From Idiomarina seosinensis_A (GTDB taxonomy: Bacteria; Pseudomonadota; Gammaproteobacteria; Enterobacterales; Alteromonadaceae), in the NCBI RefSeq assembly GCF_044797955.1, contig NZ_CP085211.1, forward strand, positions 1,922,001 to 1,986,000: DNA of 64,000 bases, written 5' to 3'. This document shows, one piece after another, positions 51,931 through 62,200 of this stretch. A program made the translations under genes and the position numbers. The notes beneath the pieces are model-generated. The model was not told the DNA's origin, ran no database searches, and was given only the letters and a program-made list of their open reading frames with translations. The first letter of the stretch is position 1, and every line of letters starts with the position of its first letter.

Positions 51931-54645
51931 TCAAAACTCGTAACGATAACTTAAGCTTAAAATGCGCCCAACTTCTCGGGCCTGAACCTGGATGCCGGAC
52001 TGAGTGACATCCTGATCTTCATTTAAGAGGTTTTTAACTTTTAACGTTAACTGAGAGTTAAAGTCCGGATAAAAGTTATAGACCCAGTCCAGTGAATGAA
52101 AAGGTTGCTCAAGCGCATCGCCGCGCCCGCCAATGCCAGCAGCCAGAATGCGCTCACCAAAGACGTTATAAACAAGCGAGCTAGAATGAATTCCGTCTGC
52201 CGAATCATAGCCTAACTGAAAATTCGCAACGTACTCTGAATGCCCTGTCATTCGTTTTGTCGGATTAGTTAAGTTGCCAGCTAAAGCTGGATCAATAACG
52301 GCTTCTGAATCACTGAAGGTCAGGTTACCGGTAGTAAACAGCCCATTGGTCAAATAGCCCAGATCGTGTAGCCACTCAAACTCAACACCGTAAACCTCTG
52401 CCGATTCACCATTGACATAATTTAGTGTGTATTCTTCATCCCCGACACTGAGAACGGATTCGATGGGCTTATCAATATCTTTATAGAACGCCGAAACCGT
52501 ATAGTTATCGCCATTATCCGCATAATATTCAAAGCGCGCATCAAGATTGGTCATTGGGCTACTTTCAAGCCCCGCACGGCCAATTGTGCGAATATCCGTA
52601 ATCGTGTCAAAGTAAGCCACCGGCACGGTTTCCCGAATGTCGGGCCGAACCACGGTTTCGCCGTAGCCTAATCGGACCTGGTAGTTGTCACCGCCAATAT
52701 AGGTCAGCGACATTGCCGGATAAATATCGTCTTCCTGTTTAGTACCGTTTAAAATGCGCTCCTGCGAATAGAAGGTCTCGATGTCATTGCGGTCAAAAAT
52801 CAAGCTGGATGTTGCTAACGAAACCTGCTTAAAGTCCTCCCAACGAAGGCCTCCGCTTAAACGCCACTGATTGGTAAGAAACACATCAAACTCACCATAG
52901 TAAGCATCGGTTTTTTGTACCGCGATATAGTCATCGGCGTCGGGTGGTGTTGGCTCCCGGTAGGACAAAATAAAGTTATTATCGGCGATGACATCGTCCG
53001 TCAGGTAATCAGTAACACCCAGAATATTGTCCATATTCTCATTAACGGTAATACGTAACCCCGAGCCGTTATCCATGGCAAAGCGATCAGTGGTGTAATA
53101 ACGAGCTTTATCAACAAAGTCATATCCGGCTTTCAGCTCAATATCTAAGCCTGCCAGAGTCATCGGCAATGAAAAGTTACCACCGTAAGATTTAACATGG
53201 TCTTCCATATCAACGTACTGATAAACCGCCCGGTTATCATCACCCGTTACGATAGTACGCTGATAATTGCCTTGATCATCGTAAATATCATCAAAGCGGT
53301 ATGACATGTCCGTAGGAATATCGGTTTCGGCCGTGGATTCTGTGTACTGCCAGTCAAAACCAAGGCCCCAGTAATCTAAAAAGGTATGCTGCCCGCGTAC
53401 CTGATCAATATCCAGTGTACGCTCTTCATACTTAAACTCGTGTTCCCGGTTAGCAATATTAGAGCCTGCAATTGTTTTCAGGTTACTGCCATTAGGGCTT
53501 TGTAAAATACCGAATTCTGATTCGTCTTCAGAGTCCGTTAAGTAAAGCTTGGTGTAGGACACGCTATGAGTGTTTAAATCATAGCCAACACTAAACACAC
53601 CGTTGGTGCGCTCTGTTTCAGTAGTTAAGGTAGTGTCGCTAACGGTGTTGTAACACGAGTTGGTGACATCCTCTTCTGTAGCCAGAGAGGTTGAACAGTC
53701 TGCTGTTGCGTTTTCACTGAGAACCGCATTCCGACGCTCTGAAACATCCCATTTAGTGTCGTAAGCAGCTGCCAGTAACACTCCAATACTGCCGCCGAAA
53801 AAGTCCTCATCAAAACGATTGCCAATACTGGCCTTCAGTTTGTAATCGGGATTAAACGATTCTTCCTGCAGTTTAATATCGCGGGGTAACGACTGTGCCA
53901 ACTGCGTATTGATTGCCCTTGCCTGTTGGCTCGCATTGACTGTTTCTGAGTCGGTAAAGCCTTCTGTATTGATAATGTTTCGTAAACTAAAATCACCACG
54001 GTATTTTACAATAGCCTGCTGAATATCCGCAGGGATAGCGTTTTCATTACGATTGTAGGTGTACAGGTCGCTGGCATTTTCGTTATAACCAATTCCTGCT
54101 TCAATGTTCAGCAGGAAATCATCTGGCAGAGATTTGGTGCGAATATCGATATTGCCGCCGCCGAAGGCAGCCGGCATTGAGGGCGAAAACGCTTTTTGAA
54201 CTGCCAGACTTTCGATAATCGTTGAGGGAATAATATCCAGCGGAATAACGTTACGGGTCAGGTCCGGGCTTGGAATACTGGCGCCATTAAGCCGGGCGCT
54301 GGAATATCTCTCACCTAAACCCCGAACATAAACGTATTTGCCATCAACCAGTGTCAGTCCCGTTACCCGCCGTAAGGCCGAAGCGGCATCCGTATCTCCG
54401 GTTCGCGACAACTGCTCGGCGCCGAGGATATCAGCAACAAACGCCTGATTTTTACGCTCCTCTACAACCGCGGCGGCGCTACCCTGTAAACGGGTACCTG
54501 TAGTTACCACTTCTTCAATGGTTGATGTTTGCTCAACCGCTGGCGAGCTTTGCTCAGCTTGTGGCTGAGCATTAACTGAACCAATTGTTATCAGGCCCAG
54601 ACTCACCGCTAACGCGACGGGCTTGAGTTTGTAATGGGTACTCAT
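51931..54645 (-). CDS. TonB-dependent receptor
   Basis: 904 residues from ATG 54645, set by an AGGAG site six bases before; an earlier in-frame start is not credible. Signal peptide 1-28 (ends VNA-Q). A plug domain follows with SIEEVVTTGTRLQGS, DILGAEQLSRTGDTDAA and RRVTGLTLVDGKYVYVRGLG, then a C-terminal beta-barrel ending in Tyr-Arg-Tyr-Glu-Phe with a terminal Phe. It is an outer-membrane transporter for an unknown ligand. It lies 79 bp after a lipoprotein gene on the same strand, probably one operon, behind a Pho-box-like site. Confidence 0.9.
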   Translation of the reverse strand: MSTHYKLKPVALAVSLGLITIGSVNAQPQAEQSSPAVEQTSTIEEVVTTGTRLQGSAAAVVEERKNQAFVADILGAEQLSRTGDTDAASALRRVTGLTLVDGKYVYVRGLGERYSSARLNGASIPSPDLTRNVIPLDIIPSTIIESLAVQKAFSPSMPAAFGGGNIDIRTKSLPDDFLLNIEAGIGYNENASDLYTYNRNENAIPADIQQAIVKYRGDFSLRNIINTEGFTDSETVNASQQARAINTQLAQSLPRDIKLQEESFNPDYKLKASIGNRFDEDFFGGSIGVLLAAAYDTKWDVSERRNAVLSENATADCSTSLATEEDVTNSCYNTVSDTTLTTETERTNGVFSVGYDLNTHSVSYTKLYLTDSEDESEFGILQSPNGSNLKTIAGSNIANREHEFKYEERTLDIDQVRGQHTFLDYWGLGFDWQYTESTAETDIPTDMSYRFDDIYDDQGNYQRTIVTGDDNRAVYQYVDMEDHVKSYGGNFSLPMTLAGLDIELKAGYDFVDKARYYTTDRFAMDNGSGLRITVNENMDNILGVTDYLTDDVIADNNFILSYREPTPPDADDYIAVQKTDAYYGEFDVFLTNQWRLSGGLRWEDFKQVSLATSSLIFDRNDIETFYSQERILNGTKQEDDIYPAMSLTYIGGDNYQVRLGYGETVVRPDIRETVPVAYFDTITDIRTIGRAGLESSPMTNLDARFEYYADNGDNYTVSAFYKDIDKPIESVLSVGDEEYTLNYVNGESAEVYGVEFEWLHDLGYLTNGLFTTGNLTFSDSEAVIDPALAGNLTNPTKRMTGHSEYVANFQLGYDSADGIHSSSLVYNVFGERILAAGIGGRGDALEQPFHSLDWVYNFYPDFNSQLTLKVKNLLNEDQDVTQSGIQVQAREVGRILSLSYRYEF

Positions 54646-54724
54646 GTTGAACTCCTGCGTTATTTCTATGCAAAGGCGCGTGCTGCTGCACACGCCTCAT
54701 TCGCGTTGCGTTACATCAACCTGA

Positions 54725-56323
54725 TCAGTCTTGTTCCGCAGCCGCTAACGCAGCTTCTACCCATTGGTACCACTGTGAGGACGTATCCTCGCTTGAAACC
54801 GCACCGATGTAATCAACTGTGTCAAAGAAGTCATTGTTCAGCCCACTTAAGTCATCAGCCGTTACGCTAAAGTCCGGCGAGCTCATATCCGTTGAGAAAC
54901 CGTCCGCCGCAAAGACAGTGGCATTACCACCAACACGTTCGTTGATACCGCCATTATCAAACCATTCTGCACGAGTAGTGCCGTCAGCAAAGGTGGTATC
55001 TTGTTCAAATTCATTGACACAAGCCATCACTGAGCCGAAGAAGTTTAAGTCGCCCTGCTCTACGCCCAGGTCACCATCACCGGTAAACTTAACGCAGTGC
55101 GAATCATTTTGGTCAACCATGTCCTTGACCATGACGAAGTTATACAGCTGGCCCTGGAAGTTGTCATCAAACTTAGTGGCAATTGAGGGGTCATTATCGC
55201 GAGTTGACAGTCCATCGGTGGTGACAACCGTCACATTAGCAATATTCGGACTTGAAGTGGGTGCCTGAGAGTATTCTGCTCCGCTGTTCTTTTCACCGTC
55301 CGCTTCAAAGCCGCCATTACCCATGTAGACTTCTTCACCATCAACAGTCACTGTACCGTGTTTGATAAACAAAAATTGGGCGTTACCCTGCCAGCCCGCA
55401 TCGATATCAATGGAGTCATCTTGCGTGTCAGTTACCACAACGTGTTTAATATCCGCAGCGCCACCAAAGAACTCGATGCCATCATCGTATCCCTGGTGAA
55501 TATGTACCCACTCATAGGAAGAACCTGAACCGACCGCATTCAGAGTCAATGAGTTCAAGTCATCGCCATCGCCACCAGCACGCGGACCTGAACCGGCATA
55601 CCAGATTTTCACGTATTTCATCGATCCACTATCATCAGCGTTGTCATTACCGCCGTAATAGCTAACCAAACCTTCTGAAGGCACGTTACAGGTATCAGCG
55701 TCACGCTGTGCATCAGTACACTGGTTAGTAATACCTTCGCCGTTGACAATGATGCCACCCCAGTCAGCAAAGCGCGGGCCGTCGCCGACAACATCAAAGC
55801 GGGTAAAGGCATTGGCTGAAGTGAAAGCAATCGGCTTATCAAAGGTGCCGATAGCATTTAATTTTGCGCCGCGAGCTACTCGAATAATCGCTTCACCGCT
55901 GGTAAAAGCCAGAGTGGCACCGGGCTCAACGGTCACTGTGGGGCCATTTTCATTGATGCTACAGCTGGTTGTCGTATCGCAGTCTTCACCAATCAGTAAA
56001 GCACCGTCGAATACGTGAACGCCGTTATCGGGAAGTTCAGCAAAAGTAATGCTTTCTGTGATTTCTACGTTGCTGCTCGCGAATTCAAGGTTATATTCGC
56101 AGTCACGACCGTCAAAGGCACCTTGCAGGCCATTATATTCGGCACACAGGTTTTCTGTTCCTGAGCCAGAATCGTTACCGCCACTGTCGTTGTTTGTTGT
56201 GTTGTTGGAATTATTTACACTGTTATCGTTAACTGTGGGGGTCACTTCGATATCACCACCACAACCGGCAAGAATCAGTGCTGTAGCTACAGCAGAGGCT
56301 TTAAAGATAGTTTGCAATTTCAT
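54725..56323 (-). CDS. Lipoprotein with beta-helix-like repeats
   Basis: 532 residues. Signal peptide with lipobox LILAGCGGD, so Cys21 is lipidated. An Asn/Gly/Ser-rich linker (about 35-60) follows, then a part rich in short beta-type repeats with Asp/Asn/Gly turns (for example VTVEPGATLAFTSGEAIIRV and VVVTDTQDDSIDIDAGWQG), suggesting a parallel beta-helix. I do not know the exact family. The gene precedes the TonB receptor and shares its promoter. A surface binding protein for the receptor's ligand is likely but inferred. Confidence 0.75.
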   Translation of the reverse strand: MKLQTIFKASAVATALILAGCGGDIEVTPTVNDNSVNNSNNTTNNDSGGNDSGSGTENLCAEYNGLQGAFDGRDCEYNLEFASSNVEITESITFAELPDNGVHVFDGALLIGEDCDTTTSCSINENGPTVTVEPGATLAFTSGEAIIRVARGAKLNAIGTFDKPIAFTSANAFTRFDVVGDGPRFADWGGIIVNGEGITNQCTDAQRDADTCNVPSEGLVSYYGGNDNADDSGSMKYVKIWYAGSGPRAGGDGDDLNSLTLNAVGSGSSYEWVHIHQGYDDGIEFFGGAADIKHVVVTDTQDDSIDIDAGWQGNAQFLFIKHGTVTVDGEEVYMGNGGFEADGEKNSGAEYSQAPTSSPNIANVTVVTTDGLSTRDNDPSIATKFDDNFQGQLYNFVMVKDMVDQNDSHCVKFTGDGDLGVEQGDLNFFGSVMACVNEFEQDTTFADGTTRAEWFDNGGINERVGGNATVFAADGFSTDMSSPDFSVTADDLSGLNNDFFDTVDYIGAVSSEDTSSQWYQWVEAALAAAEQD

Positions 56324-56388
56324 TATGTTCTCCCGACTTAGAACCGTTGATTTATTTATTAGTCGGGTAGGGAGATTAGCCAGCTTGC

Positions 56389-56406
56389 ATGACAGCTATG
56401 TGACAA
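56389..56406 (-). promoter_or_regulatory. Pho-box-like site before the lipoprotein-TonB receptor genes
   Basis: Minus-strand TTGTCAC-ATAG-CTGTCAT: two 7-bp direct repeats spaced by 4, as in PhoB boxes (CTGTCAT-N4-CTGTCAT). A TAATCT -10-like box follows 10 bp later. Further CTGTCAT/ATGACA half-sites lie just upstream (56413-56442) in the region shared with the divergent MBL-fold gene. Confidence 0.6.
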
Positions 56407-56507
56407 CCCGGAACTGTCATAAAAGATTCACTGTTATGACATGTTGCATTGATCTTCTTTTGCGGTTAGAAAGTAACCAGATAGTCAAATAATAACAGGG
56501 AATCGAC

Positions 56508-57350
56508 ATGAAAAAGCTTTTATTACTGGCCTCACTGGCAGTGACCAGTTCGGTCACTGCACAAAACCGTTTCGACGATGTTACTGTTGAGTCAACGCAA
56601 GTTGCTGAAAATGTTCACATGCTAACCGGTGCTGGCGGTAACATGGCACTGATGCATGGTGAAGACGGTGTGTTGTTGGTCGATGACCAATATCAGCAAA
56701 TGGCCGATAAAATCACAAATAAAATTGAGCAATTAACCGGCTCTCCGGTCCGTTATTTAATTAACACTCATTTTCATGGTGATCATGTCGGTTCAAATAT
56801 GTGGTTTCGTCAACAGCATAATGCCACCGTCATGGCTCATGACAACGTTCGCAAACGCCTGGCAAAGGATGATTCATTCGACCAGAAAGGACTACCGGTA
56901 TTAACTTTTGATTCGACAGCCACCCTGCACATCAATAATGACACGGTACAGGTATTCTACCTTCCCGGCGGTCATACGGATGGCGACGTAGCAGTATGGT
57001 TTGAACAAGCGAATGTGCTGCACCCCGGCGACCTTTTCTTTAATGGCCGTTTCCCTTATATCGACCTGGGAAGCGGCGGTGATGTAAACGGTTATATCAG
57101 TAATGCAGAGGTTTTACTGAGTAAAATTAACGAAGATACCGTTATCATCCCCGGCCACGGTCCGCAGGCAACAAAACAGGACTATCAGCGTTTTGTCGAG
57201 ATGATTAAAGCAACGAAAGCAAAAGTCGATGATATGCGCAATCAGGGCATGGCCTTAGAAGACGTACTCGGTGCGGGGCTTGGTGAAGAGTATCAGGACT
57301 GGGCCTGGAGTTTTATCACCGAAGAGCGCTGGATAAAGACGCTGTACTAA
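56508..57350 (+). CDS. Exported metallo-beta-lactamase-fold hydrolase
   Basis: 280 residues. Signal peptide 1-18 (ends VTA-Q). The HxHxDH metal motif is THFHGDHVGSN, then LPGGHTDGDVAVWF and VIIPGHGPQATK complete the metal sites. Periplasmic hydrolase of unknown substrate; the sequence does not by itself mean beta-lactam resistance. It is divergent from the lipoprotein gene, with a Pho-box-like site between them. Confidence 0.88.
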   Translation: MKKLLLLASLAVTSSVTAQNRFDDVTVESTQVAENVHMLTGAGGNMALMHGEDGVLLVDDQYQQMADKITNKIEQLTGSPVRYLINTHFHGDHVGSNMWFRQQHNATVMAHDNVRKRLAKDDSFDQKGLPVLTFDSTATLHINNDTVQVFYLPGGHTDGDVAVWFEQANVLHPGDLFFNGRFPYIDLGSGGDVNGYISNAEVLLSKINEDTVIIPGHGPQATKQDYQRFVEMIKATKAKVDDMRNQGMALEDVLGAGLGEEYQDWAWSFITEERWIKTLY

Positions 57351-57452
57351 ACCGGAACGTAACTGATATTTTGCCGCTCAATAGCTTTCATTGAGCATTC
57401 ACAGCCTTTATCATACAGATAAACCTTTGCTATTCCATGAGATGGCTGTGAC

Positions 57453-58391
57453 ATGAATACCATAAAAGAGATTGATCTTAACTTACTGGTTTATCTTGAT
57501 GTGCTGCTGCGGGAACGCAATGTCACCCGCGCAGCCGCACAGTTGAATATTACTCAGCCGGCAATGAGTAATGGCCTTAAGCGACTACGGGGCCTATTGA
57601 ATGATCCGATTCTGGTGCGCACCAGCGAGGGTATGAGACCTACCGAAAGGGCTCTGGGAATGCAGGAGTCGTTGCGGACTGTGCTTTACTCAGTGGAAGA
57701 AATGATCCAGCCGATACGCGAGTTTGAAGCAGCCACCAGTAACCGGGTCTTTCGTATTATGGCTTCTGATTACGCCGCCTCAACATTAATGCCGCGTTTA
57801 CTGAATACCTTAGATGAACAAGCGCCTAATGTGTCTCTGGATATTATGACCCCCAGTGACATCAGCTTTCACGATGTTGAAAATGGCAAAGTTGATTTAG
57901 CCATTAACCGCTTTGAAAAGCTACCGCAATCGTTTCATCAGAAAGTGCTATGGCAAGATGAGTTTTCCTGTCTGATTCATAAGCAACATCCGCTGCTGAA
58001 TAATTACAGTCTGGATGAGTACTTAAAAGCAGAACATGTCTGGGTCAGCAAAACGGGGTTTGGTGTCGGCGTGGGAATGGATCCCCGCGACATTCAGAAA
58101 CTCGGCTGGGTAGACGACGCTCTCGATAAGCTCAACCGGCGCCGCCATATTAAGGTATTTACCCGGAATTATCATGTTGCTATGTATCTGGCCCGCGAAG
58201 GGCTTGTCGCTACTTTGCCAACCCGTGCTGCCAAGCTGTATCAAAATGACGACACCTTAATCATTAAGGAGCCACCATTTTCGATTCCCGCCCTGACACT
58301 GACCATGATCTGGAGCCCGCTCCTGCAACATGACGCCGGTCACCGCTGGTTCCGCCAAATTGTAGCGGAAACAGCAGCAACGCAACGCTAG
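57453..58391 (+). CDS. LysR-family transcriptional regulator
   Basis: 312 residues. N-terminal winged helix-turn-helix (NVTRAAAQLNITQPAMSNGLKRLRGLLNDP, in part) and a C-terminal effector-binding domain (about 90-310). Effector and targets unknown. It is convergent with the very large amidohydrolase gene (7-bp gap), which itself is transcribed from the opposite side. Confidence 0.92.
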   Translation: MNTIKEIDLNLLVYLDVLLRERNVTRAAAQLNITQPAMSNGLKRLRGLLNDPILVRTSEGMRPTERALGMQESLRTVLYSVEEMIQPIREFEAATSNRVFRIMASDYAASTLMPRLLNTLDEQAPNVSLDIMTPSDISFHDVENGKVDLAINRFEKLPQSFHQKVLWQDEFSCLIHKQHPLLNNYSLDEYLKAEHVWVSKTGFGVGVGMDPRDIQKLGWVDDALDKLNRRRHIKVFTRNYHVAMYLAREGLVATLPTRAAKLYQNDDTLIIKEPPFSIPALTLTMIWSPLLQHDAGHRWFRQIVAETAATQR

Positions 58392-58398
58392 GCTTTTA

Positions 58399-61300
58399 TT
58401 ATTCCCAGAAAAAAGGCTGGCGCTTTTTCGACACCGGCAACAATTGGTCCATAGTCGTAGCATCGTACAAAATACCGTTGACCATAGTATGAGTTACCTT
58501 ATCGGTGCTGCGAATATCCTGCAGCGGATCGCCGTCAATAACAATAATATCCGCCAGCTTCCCTTCTTTAATAGAGCCTACCTGATGGTCCATGCCAAAC
58601 ACTTTGGCCGGATCAATGGTTGCCGTACGCAGTGCCTGAAGCGGACTCATACCGCCCTGAGCCATCATCCAGATTTCCCAGTGTTGCGCCAGCCCTTCTC
58701 GTTGACCGTGAGCTCCTGATAACACATCAACGCCCAGATCCTGAAGTTCGGCCGCAACCCGCGCATTATTAAAGTGATTGTAATGGTTGTGTGGTGCCTT
58801 TTCGCGCCGCACCGATTTACCTACCAGGAATTCCTGCGGCACGTAACGGGTAAGTTTAGGGTGCTTCCAGACATCCGTTTCAGCATACCAGTAATTTTCG
58901 CCCCAGATACCTCCGTAAGCAACGCCCAAAGTTGGTGTATAAGCGACATCAGTTTGTGACCAAAGCTCCCTGATGTCATCATAAATAGACTCTACCGGAA
59001 TCGAGTGCTCAACCGTCGTATGACCGTCAAATACCATAGACAGGTTATGTTGCAATAACGAGCCGCCCTCAGGCACCACTAACATTTCCAGTTCTCGGGC
59101 CGCCTGAATAACTTGCTGACGCTGGTTGCGCCGCGGTTGATTGTAACTTTTGACCGAAAAAGCACCGACTTTTTTCAATCGTTGCAAGTGGAATTTAGCA
59201 TCTTCCAGACTATCAACGTGCGACGTATAACCTGGTCCATGGGCCCCGTATAAAATGGTACCTGTAGAGTACAACCGCGGCGCCGCTATTTTCCCTGCCT
59301 TTTGCATTTCAGAGGCGGCAAAAAACTCGGTAGTATCATTCGACGGATCATGAATACTCGTGACTCCGAAAGCAAGGTTCGCGTATTGCCCCCAGTTTTG
59401 CTGTGGGATAATTTCATTCGCGCCCTGAGAGCCATGCGCGTGAGCATCAAATAAGCCCGGCATAACGGTTTTACCGGTGGTATCAATAACTTCTGCCGCA
59501 GCGGGGATATCCACCTCATCGCGGCTACCAACCGCAACAATATGATTATTTTCGACAACGACCACACCGTTATTAATGACCCGGTCACCCTCCATCGTGA
59601 TCACCTGGCCGCCGACAAAAGCGACAGTCGTATCAGGCACATTGGCGTCCATCTCAAACCCAATGTTCAGGCCATTTTCGGTTTGCAGGCTGGCGCTGTC
59701 GATATCGGCATTAAAGGCTGTGCTCACGTCGGTATGGTAAAGCTCCGGGCCAAGCGTCCAATAAAGCTGTGAACTGTCGTGTGTCCAGGACAAACTCTCG
59801 CCTGCTCTTACGGACAGCTGCTGCACCGGCATCTGTTGATCGCCCGGACCTACATTGATGACTTCACCACGTTCTACCAGCGGAGTAACAAAAACTTTAA
59901 AGCGCTCTGCAAACGCCAGTTGCTTACCGTCAGGAGACACACGATATTCGGTCGCCAGTTCAGACTGATAAAGTGGCCGTGCCTGCTTGGTTTCCAGGTC
60001 GATAACACTCAGTGTTGGCTTAGCTGCCGGCGTCATAAGGTACAGCCGGTCATTGCGCGCGCCAAATTGTGGCAGCCAGCCGGAATCAGCTATTTTACGA
60101 GGCTCTTCCGAAGCTAAATCAAATTCATAAACACCGGTTTCCAGCCCGTATTTGTCGCTGGTAATGTAGCCGCCACCGACCTTGCGATAAACTACCGACT
60201 TGCCATCCGGCGAAAAAACCGGCTCCACAAAAGTGCCACCGCCGGTATTCAGAACGGTTTCTTTACCACTTTCCAGATTGTGCACAACAACCTGTCCTAA
60301 TTGCTCATCGTCCCAGGTCACGTAAACTAACTGCTTACCATCCCGGGAATAACTTGGATAAAGTTCAAAGTGGTCAGCGGACGTTAAACGTTCTGGCTTG
60401 CCATCTGGCAACGTTTTTCGGTAAAGGTGTCCCAGTGCCTGATAGACGACTTCGTCGCCAGCCGGCGAAACCTGAGTCATCCGCAGCATTTTGACATCGA
60501 AGCTGTCTTTATCGATGTTCTGTTCAAAGCGTAACGGCTTTTGCACTTGCTTTGTGGTTTCCACTGTAAACGGAATAACCTTGGCATCACCAGACTCAAC
60601 ATTTAAGCGCTGAATGTGGCCACCGGCCCAGAAAACCATTTCTTTGCTGTCCGGGGTCCAGTCCATTTTTGGATAAACCCCATGGATAGCCCAGGTCTCC
60701 TGCATATCACGTTCCATATTCTTAAACACCCGGCGGTGCTCGCCGGTCTTTAAATCCAGCAGGTACAGGACGCTGTTAAAATCTTCTCGTTTTATGTAAG
60801 CCAGGTAACGGCCGTCCGGTGATGGCGTCGGACGAATAGCGCCGCCGGCGCCGGATATCAGAGTTTCAATATCCCCCGTCTCACGCTCAAACCGTTTTAT
60901 TTTATAAATACCTTCCAACGAATCTTTGCTGTAATGAAAGGTTTTGCCGGGGGTATCATCCTGCGAGAAATAAATGTACTGACCGTCAGGAGAAAATGCC
61001 GGCTCGCCCAGATCTTTTTGATCATTCGGGCGTTCAGTTAACTGAACCCCGGTGCCGCCACTAACGTGGTACATCCAGACTTCTCCAGCGCCAAGAGAAC
61101 GGGTCGCGGTGTAGTGTTTCCGGGCAACGATAAACTCTCCGTTAGGCGACCAGGCCGGACTGTTTAATAAGCGGAAGGTTTCTTCAGTAACTGCGCGCTG
61201 ATTACTACCGTCGGTATCCATCACCCAGATATTATCGCCACCACCTTGATCTGATGTAAAAGCAATTTGGCTGCCATCCGGTGAAAAAACCGGCTGCATT

Positions 61301-61566
61301 TGCCAGGCAATATCACTGGTCAGTTTTTCTGCCCGGCCACCACTAACAGGCATACGGTATATGTCACCCAGCAAGTCAAAAACCAGAGTTTTACCGTCGG
61401 GGCTTAAGTCCACGTTCATCCAGGTACCCTGGTTAACGCTAATATCAATAGTGTCAAAAACGCCCTGAGGTTGATCAACCAGCCACTCAGATGAGCCTTC
61501 TTGCTGCGCCTGTGCTGTTAAGGATAAGATGGATCCCAGAGCAATTGAAATGATGCTTTTTTTCAT
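58399..61566 (-). CDS. Exported TolB-propeller/amidohydrolase fusion
   Basis: 1055 residues from ATG 61566 (MKKSIISIALGS), with a signal peptide 1-22. An upstream in-frame start would bury the signal. Residues about 40-640 hold repeated TolB/PD40 propeller blades of the type LSPDGKTLVFD and FSPDGSQIAFTSD. Residues about 660-1050 are an amidohydrolase domain with the metal motif MPGLFDAHAHGSQ and the end KLADIIVIDGDPL. The propeller probably shapes substrate or partner binding. Substrate unknown; peptide or amino acid derivatives are possible. Confidence 0.88.
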   Translation of the reverse strand: MKKSIISIALGSILSLTAQAQQEGSSEWLVDQPQGVFDTIDISVNQGTWMNVDLSPDGKTLVFDLLGDIYRMPVSGGRAEKLTSDIAWQMQPVFSPDGSQIAFTSDQGGGDNIWVMDTDGSNQRAVTEETFRLLNSPAWSPNGEFIVARKHYTATRSLGAGEVWMYHVSGGTGVQLTERPNDQKDLGEPAFSPDGQYIYFSQDDTPGKTFHYSKDSLEGIYKIKRFERETGDIETLISGAGGAIRPTPSPDGRYLAYIKREDFNSVLYLLDLKTGEHRRVFKNMERDMQETWAIHGVYPKMDWTPDSKEMVFWAGGHIQRLNVESGDAKVIPFTVETTKQVQKPLRFEQNIDKDSFDVKMLRMTQVSPAGDEVVYQALGHLYRKTLPDGKPERLTSADHFELYPSYSRDGKQLVYVTWDDEQLGQVVVHNLESGKETVLNTGGGTFVEPVFSPDGKSVVYRKVGGGYITSDKYGLETGVYEFDLASEEPRKIADSGWLPQFGARNDRLYLMTPAAKPTLSVIDLETKQARPLYQSELATEYRVSPDGKQLAFAERFKVFVTPLVERGEVINVGPGDQQMPVQQLSVRAGESLSWTHDSSQLYWTLGPELYHTDVSTAFNADIDSASLQTENGLNIGFEMDANVPDTTVAFVGGQVITMEGDRVINNGVVVVENNHIVAVGSRDEVDIPAAAEVIDTTGKTVMPGLFDAHAHGSQGANEIIPQQNWGQYANLAFGVTSIHDPSNDTTEFFAASEMQKAGKIAAPRLYSTGTILYGAHGPGYTSHVDSLEDAKFHLQRLKKVGAFSVKSYNQPRRNQRQQVIQAARELEMLVVPEGGSLLQHNLSMVFDGHTTVEHSIPVESIYDDIRELWSQTDVAYTPTLGVAYGGIWGENYWYAETDVWKHPKLTRYVPQEFLVGKSVRREKAPHNHYNHFNNARVAAELQDLGVDVLSGAHGQREGLAQHWEIWMMAQGGMSPLQALRTATIDPAKVFGMDHQVGSIKEGKLADIIVIDGDPLQDIRSTDKVTHTMVNGILYDATTMDQLLPVSKKRQPFFWE

Positions 61567-61741
61567 TGTTTTCTCTTTTTTGTACTCGGTCATTCTGTTC
61601 TAAAGGCAATTTGCCTGTTTGTCCAGTTTAGCTCGTCAGAGTTGCCAATGATCGCGGTAAGTGGGAGAAAAAAGTACTATTATCAGAATTCAGTCGGCGC
61701 AATTCGCGTGCGGTAACCCAACGTAACAAAGGTGGAAACCT

Positions 61742-62200
61742 ATGCTGAAAAAACTGCAAAAGCTATTACAAAAAAACTTTGATACTGAGGCGTCGGACAA
61801 GGCTCTGGTAATCGAGCCCCTTGATCAGTATCAAACCTTAAGTCTGATACTGATGACCGAAATCGGTCTGGCCGACGGAGCCTTCTCACCGGAAGAGCGA
61901 GACCATTTAATGAGCGACTTGCACAACGAGTACGAGTTGACTGACGAGCAGGCAGAAAAGGCAGTAGCAGAGGCTATCAGGGAAGTCAGAGAAGCTCATT
62001 CACTGCAACATTTTACGGCGCCACTGAAAAATCTACCCTATGACGATAAACTCAGTTTGCTGGAGAATTTATGGCGGCTGGCTTATGCCGATAAGCAGCT
62101 GGACCCTTACGAAGAAAGTATGCTGCGAAAGCTGGCAGACTTATTGTATATCTCGCATTCCGATTACATTAAAACCAAATTGGCGGTGCAAGAGCAATAG
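61742..62200 (+). CDS. TerB-like domain protein
   Basis: 152 residues, soluble and acidic. The helical TerB pattern is visible: LILMTEIGLADGAFSPEERDHL and LLENLWRLAYADKQLDPYEE (EF-hand-like acidic turns). Such proteins are found in tellurite resistance and stress contexts, but single TerB domains have no clear function. No ter partner genes are near. Confidence 0.82.
   Translation: MLKKLQKLLQKNFDTEASDKALVIEPLDQYQTLSLILMTEIGLADGAFSPEERDHLMSDLHNEYELTDEQAEKAVAEAIREVREAHSLQHFTAPLKNLPYDDKLSLLENLWRLAYADKQLDPYEESMLRKLADLLYISHSDYIKTKLAVQEQ

Noticed and set aside
56508..57350. Beta-lactamase resistance gene
   Set aside because: The MBL fold is very broad and no resistance-gene context or diagnostic residues beyond the metal sites are visible, so it is called only an MBL-fold hydrolase.
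61742..62200. Tellurite resistance operon
   Set aside because: Only a lone TerB-like domain is present; no terA, terC, terD or terE neighbours.
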